This document shows positions 11,800 to 25,700 of a stretch of DNA of 64,000 nucleotides, one piece after another (position 1 is the first letter of the stretch; the number at the start of each line of letters is the position of its first letter). The notes under the pieces were generated by a model. The model saw only the letters and a program-made list of their open reading frames with translations, was not told where the DNA came from and searched no databases. Made by a program: the position numbers and the translations under genes. Source of the DNA: Enoplolaimus lenunculus (lineage: Eukaryota > Nematoda > Enoplea > Enoplida > Thoracostomopsidae); the NCBI GenBank assembly GCA_030248215.1, contig JASANG010000611.1, positions 558,001 to 622,000 on the forward strand. Direction: 5' to 3'.

Positions 11800-13585
11800 T
11801 CTAAGAATACGGCTATGATTTCAAACGTACAGAAGTATATTATCTTTTTTGGACAGTTTTTGTAACATAAAACTTGGTTTCACGCTGGCAATATTGTAAT
11901 TGTGTTAATTTTTTGTTGAAAATGTTAAACAAAAACGTAAAGTGTGGTGGAATGATATTCACATGTCAGATGACTTGTTGTGTTAAGAATATTTTATTAA
12001 GGTTACAAAGCAGCTGATTTTCTGAACCACTTAAAATATCGGTAACAATTTTTTACTTCAAAAATGAACAAAATAAAAATGCTAACCATGCGCTTGTTTT
12101 CTGAACAGGATGAATGTCTGTATTTCATAACACAAAGGGCATATCAAAAGGCTTCTGAAAGGTCAAGCACCACTGCAATCTCGCCTTTGGGATTTTTGTA
12201 CAGGTTTTTTGATAGTTTTTCACTTTGAAAACACAAGAATCCGTGGACTTCGACCGTTTTACTGCACGTAATCCTCTGCTCCAAAACATCGGTTACGCCT
12301 ATGTGTAAACGTGCCACTATGTTGCTCAGCTCACTAAAACTATTGATTGTAGGGAAAACAATATGCATGATTTAGAATTGATTAAATTCATTTCAGGAAA
12401 CTAAATACCACCACTGGTAGTGTCTGTCAGATTTACCGACGAACATAATTTAATCACAGTTTATATTTGATAATTTCAGTTTATATATGGATAATTTCAT
12501 ATGAATTCTTGAAACTAAACGAGTCCCTTGACGCTTGAAAATTGCGCACCAGCCAATACAAAATAAACGCGCGCGCGCCGAAGCTGTTTTGTTTAATACA
12601 TCGAACAAAATTTATTCAGTATCGTTTCACAGCATGGATTTTGGCAGCTATCGCGCGATAATACTAATCAAATTAATGTGTTTCGGCTTTATAATGATTC
12701 CGAACATATTTTTTGTACTGGCCGCTTCTGATAAAAACCTGGCAGACGTGTTTTTGATATTGAATCTACAAACACGGAATTGTCGCTTTTAGTCTGGTTG
12801 GTCCGCTGCGGCTTAGTATATATACATTTATGCTTAAGAATTGTGTCAAATAAGCAACGCCATTTTACACGCTTTCCACTTTTAAACCGAATTGTTAAAG
12901 CGCTTTTTAGTTACTAATCAGAGATTCTCAACACATCGCTAGTGTAAGAAATTGCTGCGACGTAACGGTTTTGTATAATTTGTCGGGCCAATGTTACCTT
13001 TAGGGGCGTACACGAGTTCTAACGGTAAATTAGTATTTACTAGTCAACGTGGTTGCAAATTTGCAATGCTGACTTTATAAACTAAATATAGCCGTACACT
13101 TGCCGGAACAAATACGTTTAAACACAGGCATCTGTGTTCTTAAAAATATGATCGACTGGCACCATTGAATTCGTGTTCTTAAAGTTATAAAACAGCAAAT
13201 TTTCCTAAATTCAAAGTTTGCAAACTTTCGATAACTGTCAGTTTTCAAGGTTAACGCTTTCCTAAATTAATATTTTCTTTCATCTAACGTCAACTTCAAG
13301 GCAGGATTCGAAGCACTCGGCTATCGGCTGGGAGGCGTCGGTTACCACGGCGCAATCTTTTCTTGGAGAAATTTTGCTCTGCTCATAAAAATTGCCGGAT
13401 ATTTCGCATTGATCTCATGCATTTTGTGAATTTCAGTATTAATTGTTTGAAAACAATGTTTGAATCGATATGATTGCATTATTAATATTGGTCTGTCTGT
13501 TTTTTAAAATGTATTAAATACGATTTAGATTATGTGATGGCACCCGTGCCCTTGAAAACAGGACGATTAAATGCGGCTATCACCA
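11800..13585. other. Non-coding stretch
   Basis: No supportable gene. An open frame at 12,535-12,792 contains ATG at 12,634 followed by a hydrophobic N-terminus (MDFGSYRAIILIKLMCFGF), but no good donor or continuing exon was found. Confidence 0.4.
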
Positions 13586-13806
13586 CACTGCAAAAAATGG
13601 TGGTGAGTCAAAATGACTTTCTCCAAAATAGGCTTTTCCGGACTACACAAACTGAGTCAAATTCGTATCCGCTAGAGTAATTCAACTCACAGAGCGATTC
13701 AATGAGTCAAATTTGACTATGGCGGAGTCGAATTCCAACTCTGTTTGTGTAGTCGGGATAAGCCTATTTCGGAGAGAGTCAATTTGATTCATCATTTTTC
13801 GCAGTG
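13586..13806. mobile_element. Foldback MITE, CACTGC termini (221 bp)
   Basis: Ends CACTGCAAAAAATG and, reverse-complemented, CACTGCGAAAAATG. The inverted arms stay alignable for about 90 bp, through AAATAGGCTT and GACTACACAAAC, leaving only a short centre. No transposase and no clear target-site duplication is visible. Confidence 0.8.
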
Positions 13807-16800
13807 CAGAACCCTATTAAGGCGGCTGGTGCTTACAACAAATGCAACAAAACCTGTCTTAAAAAATTAAGTCATTTAAGCCGTAATACTTTAGGGGAGG
13901 AACGCGAGAAACGCTGTCACATGTGCACTTTTTCCCTGGATGGGAAATATTTTCATAAACCACAGAACAATTGTTTAGCAATTGTTTTGACTCCACAAGC
14001 AACCGTTTTATTCCTTTATTATTATTCACCATGTTGTAGAGTTGCCAGCAAGCTTACATCGTACTATTAATACCACATAAAAGCCTAATATATCATTGCA
14101 ATATTTTCATTGAAGAATGTGTACATGTGATAAAACTGTGTATAAAGTTACTTTAATGCAAGTTTGCTATTTTAGAAAGCTTACGTTCAAGTTGTGTTTG
14201 ACAAAATTATACATTTGGGAATAGAATTGGTGTAGCGATTTTAGGTTTTTGAAACTGATCTGTTTTAGTTTGAAAGTCGAAAATATTTCGCATTTTTTGT
14301 ACGTTTAAATCCATTATTTCTGACTTTATCAGCAAGCTTATATATTATTAATATATATACTGCAACTTTGAAACGGCCGACTACAAAAGCCCATGAGACA
14401 ATTCTAAGCCTAATCCTAACAATAGGTTATGCGAAGAGCTTAAATTTTGAACGCTATGGATTGAAACGTGAACAAGGGTATAAGAACACGATAACTTTTG
14501 CAACACTTAGAAATAAAAAACTTTTTATATCAAAGAAGTTTTAACGACCATTCAGGTCTTTATACGCAATAAAGACGAACTCGAAGTAGCTGCATTACGT
14601 ATCGTAGGCGTTTCCGCTGTATTAAGCATTTGATCACCTAAGTTTTAACGAAATCGTGAATCGAAAAAACTCTGCCTCAAAATCGTTAGTTTGCCAACAA
14701 AATGTACGCTGAATCTTGAAAGTTTTATACAAACAAGTTGTAACCATGTGAATGCTATATACCCAATATTTATCCCTTGAAGGTTCAGAGCTAATGGACG
14801 GAAGTGTGCTTGTTGTTTTGTACAATCTTCGTTTAGCTACATTTTGCAAAACGAAAATAACAGCTTTATCAAGAATATTTACCTTTGTTCCATTTTACAT
14901 AATTAACATCAAAAGGTTTTTAACATTGCACAAAGTAACACGTAAGGTATACTTTCTGTTACGTGTTATCCATTCTATTAAGCTGTAAATGAAAGCTCGA
15001 TAGGAGAGTAACGGTTTTGTATTAAGCAAAGATCGCATTCTGAAATTGCAATAGAACCTATTCAGACCCATAGCCAGTTCACCTTGCTTGGGCATTCAAG
15101 GGTTTTCAACGAGTTATTAGCAATGTTGAAAACTTTCTAGGGGGCCAAAATTGTCTAGGGTAACGGAGCCCTCCTGCCACCCTTGGCTACGGGCAAGCAC
15201 CTATTACTAGTTTAGCAATAGGTTTCGAAACAGACTACAAAGTTATACGACTGCGTTTCATAATATTTGCCCTTTTGTGGCTAACTTTTCCTGAAACTTT
15301 GCGTTTTCAATCAAGTTTTCGTTTTAAATATACATGCACCATAAGTACCGTAAGTAACGTTGTTGCAACGACTACGTGATGGTGGCTGGCATGTTTGCTC
15401 GAGCGCAACGAGTCCGAGGCTTGATAATTGGAGTTGGTCTTAACTTTCGGCAAAACTTCATAAACGGGTCGTGCCGACCAGACCGTTTCCACAAGTCAAT
15501 TCGTAGTTGGTATTGGTAGTTCATGTAAAAGGTAAGCGGAACATTTTTTGTGGTACTGTAAATAACGTAGCTTAAACTTTATACACAAATTTGTTTGCCG
15601 TAGGCTAAGGTGTAAACTTATTGTTACGTTTAGGCTAAGGTTCAGGTTAAGGCCTAGACTTTAGGAATATGCGCTTACTACTGTTACGGTCCAGCTGTAT
15701 ACATTGGTCTTGTGTGGTTTGCATTTAAATATAACTTCTATCAAAGATGGCTGAATATCACTAGTCACTCACATGCGTCATTTTAGCTCATGTTAGCTAC
15801 TAACCATTTGGCATGTCTACAGAGTGTACACAAATGTGTTTCATGAACCTACAGTGAAGTGGACAAAGGGCCCGCGTACCCTCAATTCAAAATTATATTT
15901 GTCACGTAAAAGACTTGCGTTTAATGATTCCAATTTGTAAACTCTGTTATCTAAGCCATTATTATTAGTCGACGTTTTCAGTGCAGACCCTCTTCAGTTT
16001 AATTTTTTGGCCACGTCTCTAAAATGTCGCAAAATGACACACTTTTCTTTGTCGCGGCGTGAGCAAAACAAAGTTCAACTCACAGTTAACCACGGCTGAC
16101 TTTTGCATACAAAAAGATAGTTGGTTCATGCACGTTATTAAAATACTATTTTGTCTCAAGTTGCACCACACGGTACCAGCTGAGAACACTTGTTCACTGT
16201 CATGGGCATATACAAGAGGAGAGTTAAAGGGCATACGTTCCATTCCTAAGGAGATTGACAAAAACGTCGTTTCAAAACAAAATTGTGGACCCTATAGAGC
16301 AAAATTTTTTACATAAGGTACCCTGACCCTCCCAAGTTGAAATTCCGGCTACGGCCGTATTCACAGTGCGACTAGATCAATGCAAAAACTGTATCAGGGT
16401 TGAAACTGTTGAGGAAGCGGAGCCGCTAACGAACATATTCGTTCCTGGCTAAAACAATTTATCGACAGCGCAAAAACAATTTTATACTAAACTTTTTTGG
16501 GTCGTAGTGTACATCTGTAAACCCCATCTTCTAGCAATCACTAGTTGCTGGATTGAACTGTATGAATCGACAATTGTATGCCGGGTAAACTTTTTCTGTT
16601 CGAAGATCTCGAGGCTATATATGATTTAAAGTTTGGCGAAACAAAACAGCGGAAACAATTTCGAGCGTTGGCCAAGTTGAAAAACAACAGCACAGTTTGG
16701 CTCGCATTAGAAAAGCTACAAAACTTTGCGAAATACAGCTCGGAAACGGCAAAAATTCTGGAGCTATGATTAAGTATAATTTCTCGAGAAATTGGAGAAG

Positions 16801-17319
16801 GTTTTTGTTCGTAGCAGTAATCAAACCATAATGTTACTTAATTTGAACCACAGCTAATATGAAATTAGCATGAAGCTTATTGTATATTGGATGCTGAATA
16901 CTTTTTTGTGAGTTTTGAATTGAGTTTAGCTGCGCTCCGGAGCATAAACCTGATTCGGGCTTCGCTGGGTCCACTAGCCTCCACCGACCCGACTCTTTCG
17001 CGTGCATAAGCACATTTGGCCTGAAATCCCGACAGTGAGAAGATAAAAAAATTTAGTAAAACATACAGAAAAAGTTTTAAATTCAACACGCTTTGCACGT
17101 CATTAATTTATAAAAAACCGCAGGAAACTTACGAGTTTGATAGAAAAATATTGTATCGATAGTTATGATGGATAACACCACTAAACCATATTGTGGTAAA
17201 ACAATTTTTTCAAACTTTGCACAACTATGCTGGCAAGACTGAACTGCCACATGAGCCTGAATAATCTAGTCGATACAGGAACATGATCAGAATTGCATTT
17301 TCGGTAGAGTAACCTCATG
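13807..17319. other. Non-coding stretch with repeat fragments
   Basis: Contains a degraded CCGTAGCCAGC-family copy at about 15,065-15,205 and a TTAGGC-repeat fragment at 15,620-15,712. A 63-codon open frame (16,578-16,769), starting MPGKLFLFEDLEAIYDL, is charged and cysteine-free but matches nothing recognised. No other gene signal was seen. Confidence 0.4.
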
Positions 17320-17569
17320 TACACTCAAAATAATATTTCTGATATTTAAGAAAAAATTTCTTGCATTTAAGAAATATAATTAGCAAGGTGCACTTGAAAA
17401 GTATTTCTGTTATAACAGAAAAGATTTCAAAAAAAGTTTTGAAATAAAGTCTGAAAATTAACGTTTTCAGTTATTTTTAGAAAAATTGTCTTAAATATCA
17501 GAATAACTTTTCAGATTTGTCGCAGAAAATACTTTTCTTAATAAATTCAGAAATACTTTTTTGTGTGTA
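17320..17569. mobile_element. Foldback MITE, TACAC termini (250 bp)
   Basis: Starts TACACTCAAAATAATATTTC; the reverse complement of its end reads TACACACAAAAAAGTATTTC. The arms continue through TTCTGA and the AAGAAAA region. TA at both outer ends is compatible with a Tc1/mariner-type derivative, which is inference. The interior has no coding capacity. Confidence 0.75.
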
Positions 17570-18547
17570 AAAGTATTGGCGAACCAGTTAGTCGAATCAG
17601 GAATTATTTGCGAACTCTGCGATCCAGCAGCCTTCTAGAGCCACCTAAACTGCTTTAGTCTAAACAGAATTTTCGGGCAACGAAGGAGTATATATTTCCT
17701 TTCCTTCCCTTTGTATTCGATGCTGTGTTAACTTTTTCTGAATGCAGAATTAATGCGTTGTGGAAAAATTTGTCAGTTTTTTATGTTTTTCTTTTCAATA
17801 TAATTCATTTATTAAGCCAATCAGCCGTACAATTAACTGTTTTATATTTGATGGGGATGATTTCAACGAATTTATATATTTAAGTATTTAGCTTGACACT
17901 TTTGTACACTTGAATATGGTAAAGTGTAAAATTTGAACAACACATGTCATATCATATGTTCAGAATGCGAAGATTTATGAAACACACAGAAAATTCAAAT
18001 GAGGATACATTCCTTCTCTTTGCAATTGTAAACCTTTGGTTAAAAGATGTGCGAAAAGTTTTGTCTCGATTACACACGGTTGTAACAAACCAAAATCTAC
18101 ACACTTTTGGATGTATACCAGAACAGCAGTTTTCATTAATAATTCAAGTATAAAGCCAATAATGGTCGTGGCACACTTTAATTACAACTGAGACACAAAA
18201 TTATATTTTTCTATGGTCAAATTTTATAGTTTGATGGAAAGTGAGCGAAATTGTTTTTGACAATGCTTTTTGCGAACATTTTTTATATTTTACCGATATA
18301 TTTCAACGTTTAAACGAAACTTTTCAACTATTGTATAGTGCTGTTAGAAACGTTTCTAAATCTTGCTTGATATGTTTTAATACCTCCGAACGTTGAAAAC
18401 AGACAAATTTGTATACACACGTAATAATTCGCAAGATTTATATAAGCAACCGTCGGGAAACATATATATTTTCAACGGAAAATCAATAACGTCCTGCGTT
18501 CTAAAAACTTACCCTGTCCAAAAGGGTGAACTTTGTTCTATCATGAA

Positions 18548-18715
18548 CAGGCCCATAGCCAGCGCATGTTGCTAGAGAAGGCTAAAGATTATTTCGGAGC
18601 GGCATACAAGGGTTTTCGAGGACTTTAGGCAGGGTTTATAAATTTGTTGGCAGCCAAAATTGTTCACAGGGGTGCGCAGCCCCTTGGTTTCCATCTGGCT
18701 AAGTGCCCTTCCATA
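18548..18715 (+). mobile_element. CCGTAGCCAGC-family MITE, diverged copy
   Basis: CCCATAGCCAGCGCATGTTGC at the left, a central GGGTTTTCGAGGACTT and a right part GTGCGCAGCCCC match the layout of the better copy at 54,289-54,462. The ends are eroded. Confidence 0.55.
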
Positions 18716-19504
18716 AGTACTACATATTGCCTAGCAATTACTTTTTAGATATCGCGATATATTTGGTAGAATTTTTACAAAGCCAGAAAATGATTACAAA
18801 GTTATTAACCAACGTTCGAGTAGAACAGTTTAAAAACCTCGCATTTCAGAGTCGCCAAAAAATTGTCTATTTTTATTTTTGAACCCAAAGAAAGCACAGT
18901 CAGAAAAACACTGTCACCGCAATAGAAACATAGCCAGCGACAGGGTAGGGATACGGAAACAATTTTTGCTAAAGGTTGTCGGATTGTTAATTGAAAGCAA
19001 ACACGAAGCTGAAATTCAACTAACCAGCTTCAAAACTATATTTTTGTGCGCTACGCTGCCTCCTGGACAAGCGTTGTAACCGTGGGAACTAGGCGTTTTT
19101 GATGTTTCAAATATGCAACAACATGACAAACCATTTATGGAGCGCATGCTATACACAGGCTTGCCTCGGGGTTATTCTGAGAGTGACTGCTGAACGGAAA
19201 GACTTTGATAGACGTGAAACCTGACAGGAGCTTCGTTTGTGCTATTTTAATAGTAGAGGTACTATCTGCAGCAAGAGCGTATATAAGGGGGGTGTAACGA
19301 GATATATCCCGTCACAGAATTTCTGCAGACATGACAAAACCACACTTAAGAGGGTTTAGTATAACCTTCTGGATGTTAGTGGTCGAAAAAATTGTTTTAC
19401 ACGAAGTTATACCCTCTCGAACGAAAAATCTTGGCTACAGCCCTAATCTAAAGACGCACACGTTTGATGAAGATGTCTATTCGACTGATACACATGCGGG
19501 CCCG

Positions 19505-19675
19505 TGTTCAGATCGGGGCCAAGAGGGGCTAAGCCCTGGCCCCGGAAGGATTTTGCAATTTTGCCCGCCCTAGAAACTTTTTAACCTTTACTTGTAGGTC
19601 TTTGAAAACCCTTGTATGCCCCTTCTGAAAAATGTTTGATGTAACCTAGCAAGGTGAGCTGGCTACAGGCTTGTA
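19505..19675 (-). mobile_element. CCGTAGCCAGC-family MITE, inverted copy
   Basis: Minus-strand copy: GTAACCTAGCAAGGTGAGCT near 19,640 is the complement of the family's AGCTCACCTTGCTAG. The block also carries GCCCCTTCTGAAAAA, shared with the fragment at 57,265-57,440. Confidence 0.55.
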
Positions 19676-20129
19676 CACATAGTTGATGCAACAAATTTGT
19701 TTTTTTTGTTATCACATGATCGTGTTGTATATAAACATGTGTGTAAATCAAAGCACCAAAAAACCGATTTGCATTGCGTCTACTTGCCGTCTTTTATTGA
19801 AGATATGCCGACGACCTTAATGTTGTCAGCAATGCTTGTTTTTAGTGCTACAATTGGAGATGTTTTATTTGCAATGTTACTGTTTCTCATGTTGCCAGAA
19901 TGCAATTTTGAAACTAAACCTTACACGTGGTGAAGCTGTTTTCACATTCTGTTTCAGCACTTACGGTGAATTAGAGTGATCTTCGAGCATCGGGTCTGTT
20001 AAATTGGTTGAAATTTCAAGCTAAAAAGTTTACAAATTTCACTTCAAATAGTAGCAGCGTGGCTGTAGAAAGCGAGGGCTCAGTCCACTGTCGGAAATTT
20101 GTAGTTTGTCGTTGAAAAGGTCGGACCAT

Positions 20130-20325
20130 GTCCAGAGGAGGTTCCAAAAAATTTTTGACGGGCGGCGGGCCGGCAATGTTATGAAACGTAAAAATTGTAA
20201 GGTAGGAACCTTATTATTTTATCACCAAAAAATTTTCTGAGGGGGAAATTGTAAGGTCAGTACCTTTCGGTTTTATCACAAAAAATCTTACTGGGGCGTA
20301 CGCCCCACCTCTGAATCCGCAGGGC
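20130..20325 (+). mobile_element. CCAGAGGAGG-family MITE with internal tandem, copy 1
   Basis: Left end TCCAGAGGAGGTTCCAAAAA, right end GGGCGTACGCCCCACCTCTG. Inside, a unit of roughly 60 bp recurs (AAAATTGTAAGGT, then TTTTATCAC and AAAAAATTTTCTGAGGGGG). The same layout occurs at 39,228-39,480. Confidence 0.65.
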
Positions 20326-20389
20326 CCATGTTAAAATCAAAGGTGGAACGTTTTTATGAGGGAGTGAAATAGAGTAAGCATAAAGTTTA

Positions 20390-20503
20390 TACTAATTTTT
20401 TTACTTAGATTTAGGCATATTCTTATGTATAAGATCATTCTGCTTAGGCTTAGGCTTGGGAATATGTTAATACTGCTGTAACTGCCTATTCTGTACGTTG
20501 GCC
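20390..20503 (-). mobile_element. TTAGGC-bearing MITE fragment
   Basis: GCTTAGGCTTAGGCTTGGG is followed by AATATGTTAATACTGCTGTA and a right terminus CTGTACGTTGGCC, as in complete copies. The distal left part is lost. Confidence 0.6.
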
Positions 20504-20789
20504 GAAAGTTACAGCATTATTTGTAAGTGAAAGTAACATTTCCACATGCCGCTATTCAAATTGTAGCAACCCCCTTTCGTATAGCGTCTTGACAGGTGGG
20601 CGGGCCACTGGACTTGGTTTAGTTTGTTATCGGAAAAGAAACAACAGATAATGTTCAGGAGTGAAACTAATTTCTTTTCCAAGGTGTTTGAGCACATGAC
20701 ATGGCATATATACATTATTATGGTAACAGTTTTTAATTTTTCGACCCACAGTATAGTTTAGTTAAAATTGAAATGCTGTTTACGTATAC

Positions 20790-21070
20790 AGGTTTTTTTC
20801 TTTAAGCTATATCTTAACTTCGGCATACTTACTATTTGAAATATTTATCAAGGAGCATTTCAGTTCGGTGTCACTAAATTAATTTAGCGTACGAGCGAGT
20901 TTTGATTTCCGCAACCCTGTTCTTCGGAGCACAAATTGCACACTGGCTGTTTCGTGTATGAAATGACCATTTCTTTAAACGTAATGAACTTGAAATTTAA
21001 ATTGAGTTATACAATGACAACCTAACACAGATTTTGCTCAGAGCATATCCAAGTATACGATTAACAAGGT
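20790..21070 (+). repeat. Dispersed repeat, copy 1 of 2
   Basis: Shares long stretches with 31,300-31,575, for example GAGCACAAATTG, ACTGGCTGTTTCGTGTAT and CAATGACAACCTAACA, in the same order and spacing. It is non-coding and its element class is unknown. Confidence 0.75.
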
Positions 21071-21359
21071 TTCGGAAACATTTATCATAGATCAGTGTTG
21101 TACAAAGTGTGTCAATTGAAGCTTATTGTTCACACTGGAGTACACAGGTGTCAAATGAAAACCCTAAGATTAAGATTTAATGTTTTCGTGACTAACAACT
21201 AAACAGGACCGTAGCCAGCATTTAATTTCGGGTGTGTATAATCTCATTTGAAACATTTTTTATTTCTAGAACCCTAGTAAATATTCTGAATCCTGTTGAA
21301 AATCTTGTTTTCTTTACATCGACGTGTTTCTGGACCCGTTTTATCCCTCCGTTTATATA

Positions 21360-21800
21360 TTCAGCCTGCCAGGATGCAACCGGAATTCCGGTTGCGGTAT
21401 GGAAATCCTGTATTTCTCACTATCCGGTTCCGGTAAAAAATCCGGCATGTTTTCACCGGATTTCCCGGAATTTTCGGTATTGAAAATTTTTCTTATTCGA
21501 AAATTTAAGAAAAACTGGCATATTATTCTAACTTATGTCACTAAAATTGTCTGAGCGTGTATTGCCAAAATTGTCAATTTGTGCCATACTCCACAATTTA
21601 TCATATGTTTCCACGTGCTGCATTTGTTTCAGGATTTTGGCATTCTAAATGGTGTGATTACAGCATTAAAAGCGATGAAATAGCGTTAAAAATAAATTTT
21701 CGGTAACAAGAGTTTTTATTTTCCGATTCCGGCTCCGGTTCCGGTTCCGGTATTTTTACCTTTCCGGTTCCGGTATTTTATAATTCCTATTACACCCTGG
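21360..21800. repeat. CCGGTTCCGG-rich foldback repeat
   Basis: Starts near CAGGATGCAACCGGAATTCC and ends ATTACACCCTGG. It contains TTCCGGTTCCGGTTCCGG-like simple sequence on the right and complementary CCGGAATT/CCGGTT motifs on the left. It resembles the CAGGGTGTAA hAT-like elements at 42.4-43.5 kb but is more diverged. Open frames across it (21,232-21,554) are artefacts. Confidence 0.55.
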
Positions 21801-22221
21801 CCCTGACAGCGAAAGCATTATTGAACGACTACAACATCAAGCTGTTAATAACTTTTAAGAACGGTGAGCAGTTTATCCAAAAATGTGCAAGCACCCGTAC
21901 GCTGTTAAAGCGCGATATATACTAGTGAAGGAATTCTCAGCAGTGAAGCGAGCATTGTAGTAGTGGAATACAATTTTAATAATTTGTAAGATAGGGACGT
22001 TACCATTTTTTCATAAACTTTGCTATTCTATGTATATATAGTTAAGCAAAATTTTCTGACTTTAAAATGAGAGGGGCTGCAGTGTTTAAATTTGAAGTGA
22101 CCTCAACCTCCAACTTTCAGGTTTGAAGAAAATGGGTTTCAAGTTCCTATGACTGCGTCAATTTTTTGCAGCCACACAAAAAGCCAACACCAAATGCAAT
22201 GAGGGTAGATGTTAAAACAAA

Positions 22222-22330
22222 AGACCAATGTACAGAATAGGGTTGTAACAGTAGTATAAGCATATTTTAAACCTAAACCTAAGCCTAAGCGTAAGAATGA
22301 GCTTATACCTAAGGCATAAACAATGTATAG
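22222..22330 (+). mobile_element. TTAGGC-bearing MITE fragment
   Basis: CCAATGTACAGAATAGGG (terminal type) is followed by GTAACAGTAGTATAAGCAT and AACCTAAGCCTAAGCGTAAG. It is truncated at the right. Confidence 0.6.
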
Positions 22331-23270
22331 AGATAGTCAGCTGTTGATATTTCGGCTATTTTTAATAGCGAATTAATAAGATTTTTAAAATACTCGGTTT
22401 GTAACTTCGGAAATTTGATTTTTTATGATACAATACAGGCACTCTGGAACTAGGTGGAGGGTCGGGGTGTTAATGATGTCATCCGATATCCGTAGAACAA
22501 TATAGAGGTGCCGCCAACACCACTTAATCTCACAAACCCACAGCTTCGTGTTAGAATTTAAAAATGCAAAATTCCCTGTCTTTTAGTTTACCTCACTCAA
22601 GCAGTTTTTATAAAGGTTTATAAAGCAAAAACTTGGATAAATTCCATACACGCTTTGTTCAAAAGTTTCATTTGCGCACCGAAGCCAAGATTCTAGCGGC
22701 CTCCATGAATATATACGCTTATTTTGTTTCATCCCTAGAAATCCACATCATGCGGTTGAGTTTTCATTTCGTGAACCAAAATAAAAGGTTTGTTTCTTGC
22801 ATTCCAAATCAAAGAGTTTTTCGGGCAAAGCTGTTTTTCAGGTACAAAACAGAGTGAAACAAAATAATTTCAACTTGTTTTTGTCGAATTAATTTTCAAG
22901 CATGAAAACAAACCCTCCGCCAGGTATCGGTCCGTAATTACCTAGAAACAAATATATAAACATGGGAATTCTGAACGTTTTTGCTGTACGAGGTGATAGC
23001 GTGATTTGAGAATAATTTTGATTTATTGACACTAAGGTGTTTTCGAAGTAGCGAGAAAACAAAGTGAAAAGAATCAAATTTTTTCCTTGTTTTTCCAGAG
23101 TTTGATTTCAAACGTGAAAACAAACGCAAAATCTGCTCGTATTTCTGCCCGAACATTACTTGTTATTCACCAGAGGGTTCAGTTGACCAATGTTTATCTG
23201 TGTGTCTTTACGTTGTAGTTTGAAAATAATTTTGATTTACTGACGTTGTGCTCAGAATCACGCCATTATT

Positions 23271-23318
23271 GTTATTATTATTATTATTATTATATTATTA
23301 TTATTATTAATGTTTAGT
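23271..23318. repeat. (TTA)n microsatellite
   Basis: About 15 near-perfect ATT/TTA trinucleotide units with one interruption. Confidence 0.95.
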
Positions 23319-24956
23319 TGCTACTAACCTGTGAAAAGCGCGTGTGGCTTTATATTCGCGTTTTATGTAACAGATATTTTTTGCAATAATCGTGGCGATG
23401 AATTTTAGTGCAAAAGTCCAAGTTACAATGTAACTACTTTAGAGACCGAAAAACAGCCAAATGGATCTAAAATTGGTATTGGATTAAACGCAGATTACAA
23501 TGCTATGTCGAAATCAGTGATGGGCAAACATTTTTTTAACCGATCCGCGATAGACCCGTCGAAGGTTGATTTTTTATACTCGCGGGTTTACCCGTGCAAA
23601 GTTGTTTTACATACGACCCACATTGTACCCACCCGAATTTTTACAGCAAATAAAACTTTGTTAAATTTTCCAGTGTATTGGAATTAATAATACGTAATCG
23701 CTTGACCTCGGTGTACGTCCTAATAAACATTATTAGTAAGTAAGTCCGTTGCCTATTGCCACTAGGTTTTGCCGCAGGTGGAACTGGAGTTCGTTGTGAA
23801 ACAAAATTACGCAGTTAAAATAAAAATTGTAAATTTATAAAAAATTTTCCCAGTGTTGCCAAAAGTTAAGCGTTTTTAAGATATCTACACAGTTCCAACT
23901 CCAAAAATTGTTAGAAATTTACAAATAAATCTACTGCACATAACAACTTTTATAAAATACGAAAATATCACTTCAAAATTGCCAAAATTCTAGCAATATT
24001 TTTTTACAGAGTACACAAGTTCATTTGGCGCCTGAGTCAACTGCAGACATCCGGTTGTACCCCTGATACTTGAAAAACAAGCAGTTGTCCCATCTGAAAA
24101 GTAAAACACGACATCACGCTAGTATGGCTAAACATTATGTGCTTGTTATTTGTTACCAAAGTTTCAGGTAAGTTAAGAATCACAAATGTTTTATCACGAT
24201 TTGCAATTATTTAGCATTTACTCACGGGTACCCGCTGGTTAGTGTGCAGCTCTAGTCGAAATGAGTTATCAAACCGCGTTGTTTCAAGCTGTTTGCTTAC
24301 ACCGTGCGTCAGCACCAGAAAATTCAGTTTAGCGCCTTTGCAAAATTATTACCATCGTATTGCATATAATTTTACCCGGCAACTTCCCCTTTAGACAAAC
24401 CCAATTCGGAATTTGGCTAAAATACAGGACGGCTTAGACTACGACGCCAGATATATAGTAAAGTCCTCCTCTAATGGTCTATCAACCTCTATCATATAGC
24501 CGATGGGAAAACATCTGTATGCTAGCCTACAATTCTGCAAAGTGGTTGGTTTGAAAAACTATTACAGTTTAATTATTCTGCTTGTCTAGACAAACGTATA
24601 CTATTATACAAAGAGGGGAAATGAAAACTGTTTATTTGAAAGTGATCACCGATTTCATCCGAGATTTAACAAGATATTGAGATTTCGATTTGTAGCAGCG
24701 AAACTCACGTTGAAATCGCGTTTAGCGTAGACGAAACATTAGTGTTCGTATTCTCAAAGGTGTGTAGCAACTATCACCAGTTGATCATAGGTCTTATAAT
24801 GGTCGAGTCAGTGACTGTGAAGCTTCGAAATTGAGCACATGTTTTAGACATTATTTGTTGTGCGTTTGTAGCAAATTTTAAGATCCGCAACTGTCGGAGT
24901 TCATGAGTTTGAAAATCTATCACTCACTGCAAGTAGTAAACGAACATGAAGGCGTG

Positions 24957-25242
24957 CTGGTATTCGCCGGATTTCTAATATTTTTAAAAAAAATGGCGGA
25001 TGCATTGAAATTTGTATGATTTTCGATGAATTTCGTAATTTTTATTTCATTTCAAACAATTCCAGCATATCTGTAATGCGAAATTGCGAGATATTAACCT
25101 GATTTATAATTAGTAATTTTGAGCGTAAAAATAACCAAATAATTTCTGTTATTTCTACAACGGAAACCGAAACTGAAACGAACACCGATTTTTACAAGGA
25201 AACAGAGACGGATATTCGGTTACACCGTGCTCACCGGTGATA
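24957..25242 (+). mobile_element. CAGGGTGTAA hAT-like MITE, diverged copy
   Basis: Carries the interior of that family (AAAATGGCGGATGCATTGAAA, CATATCTGTAATG) and a right end GGATATTCGGTTACACCGTG. The left terminus is degraded. Confidence 0.5.
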
Positions 25243-25617
25243 TGTGCTAAACGCATTTATGACTGTGGGTGTTGAAGAACGAACGATAAGCTTGCGTGCA
25301 TAAGACTTAACTTTTAGTATTTGTGGGCACATTATTTGTAATAATTGTAAACAGAAACCAGAAAAAGTATAATATAAGCGACAAAAATGTATTATATGCT
25401 TTATTTTATACAGAAATGCATTTAAAAATAAATTGAAGAAGTGTGATGTACTTAAGCCGTTTCATAGCAGTACAATCAAAACAGTAGTGTACCATGTTTA
25501 GCGAGTAATTAGTAAATATGGTTGCAATATTGTCAGGGGCACCGTTTGCTTGCAATACTTATGTGCCGCTCAAATGATAAGGGTGTGCTGGGTATACAGG
25601 TGTAACAAAATCCAAGC

Positions 25618-25700
25618 AAGCCCATTAGCCAGCTCATCTCGCTAGGGTTCTAAATATTTTTCAAGAGGAGCATACAGGAGTTTTCGATAACTTAAAAGCA
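25618..25700 (+). mobile_element. CCGTAGCCAGC-family MITE, truncated copy
   Basis: AGCCCATTAGCCAGCTCATC, then GCATACAGGAGTTTTCGATA, matches the left half of the family. The right half is absent. Confidence 0.45.
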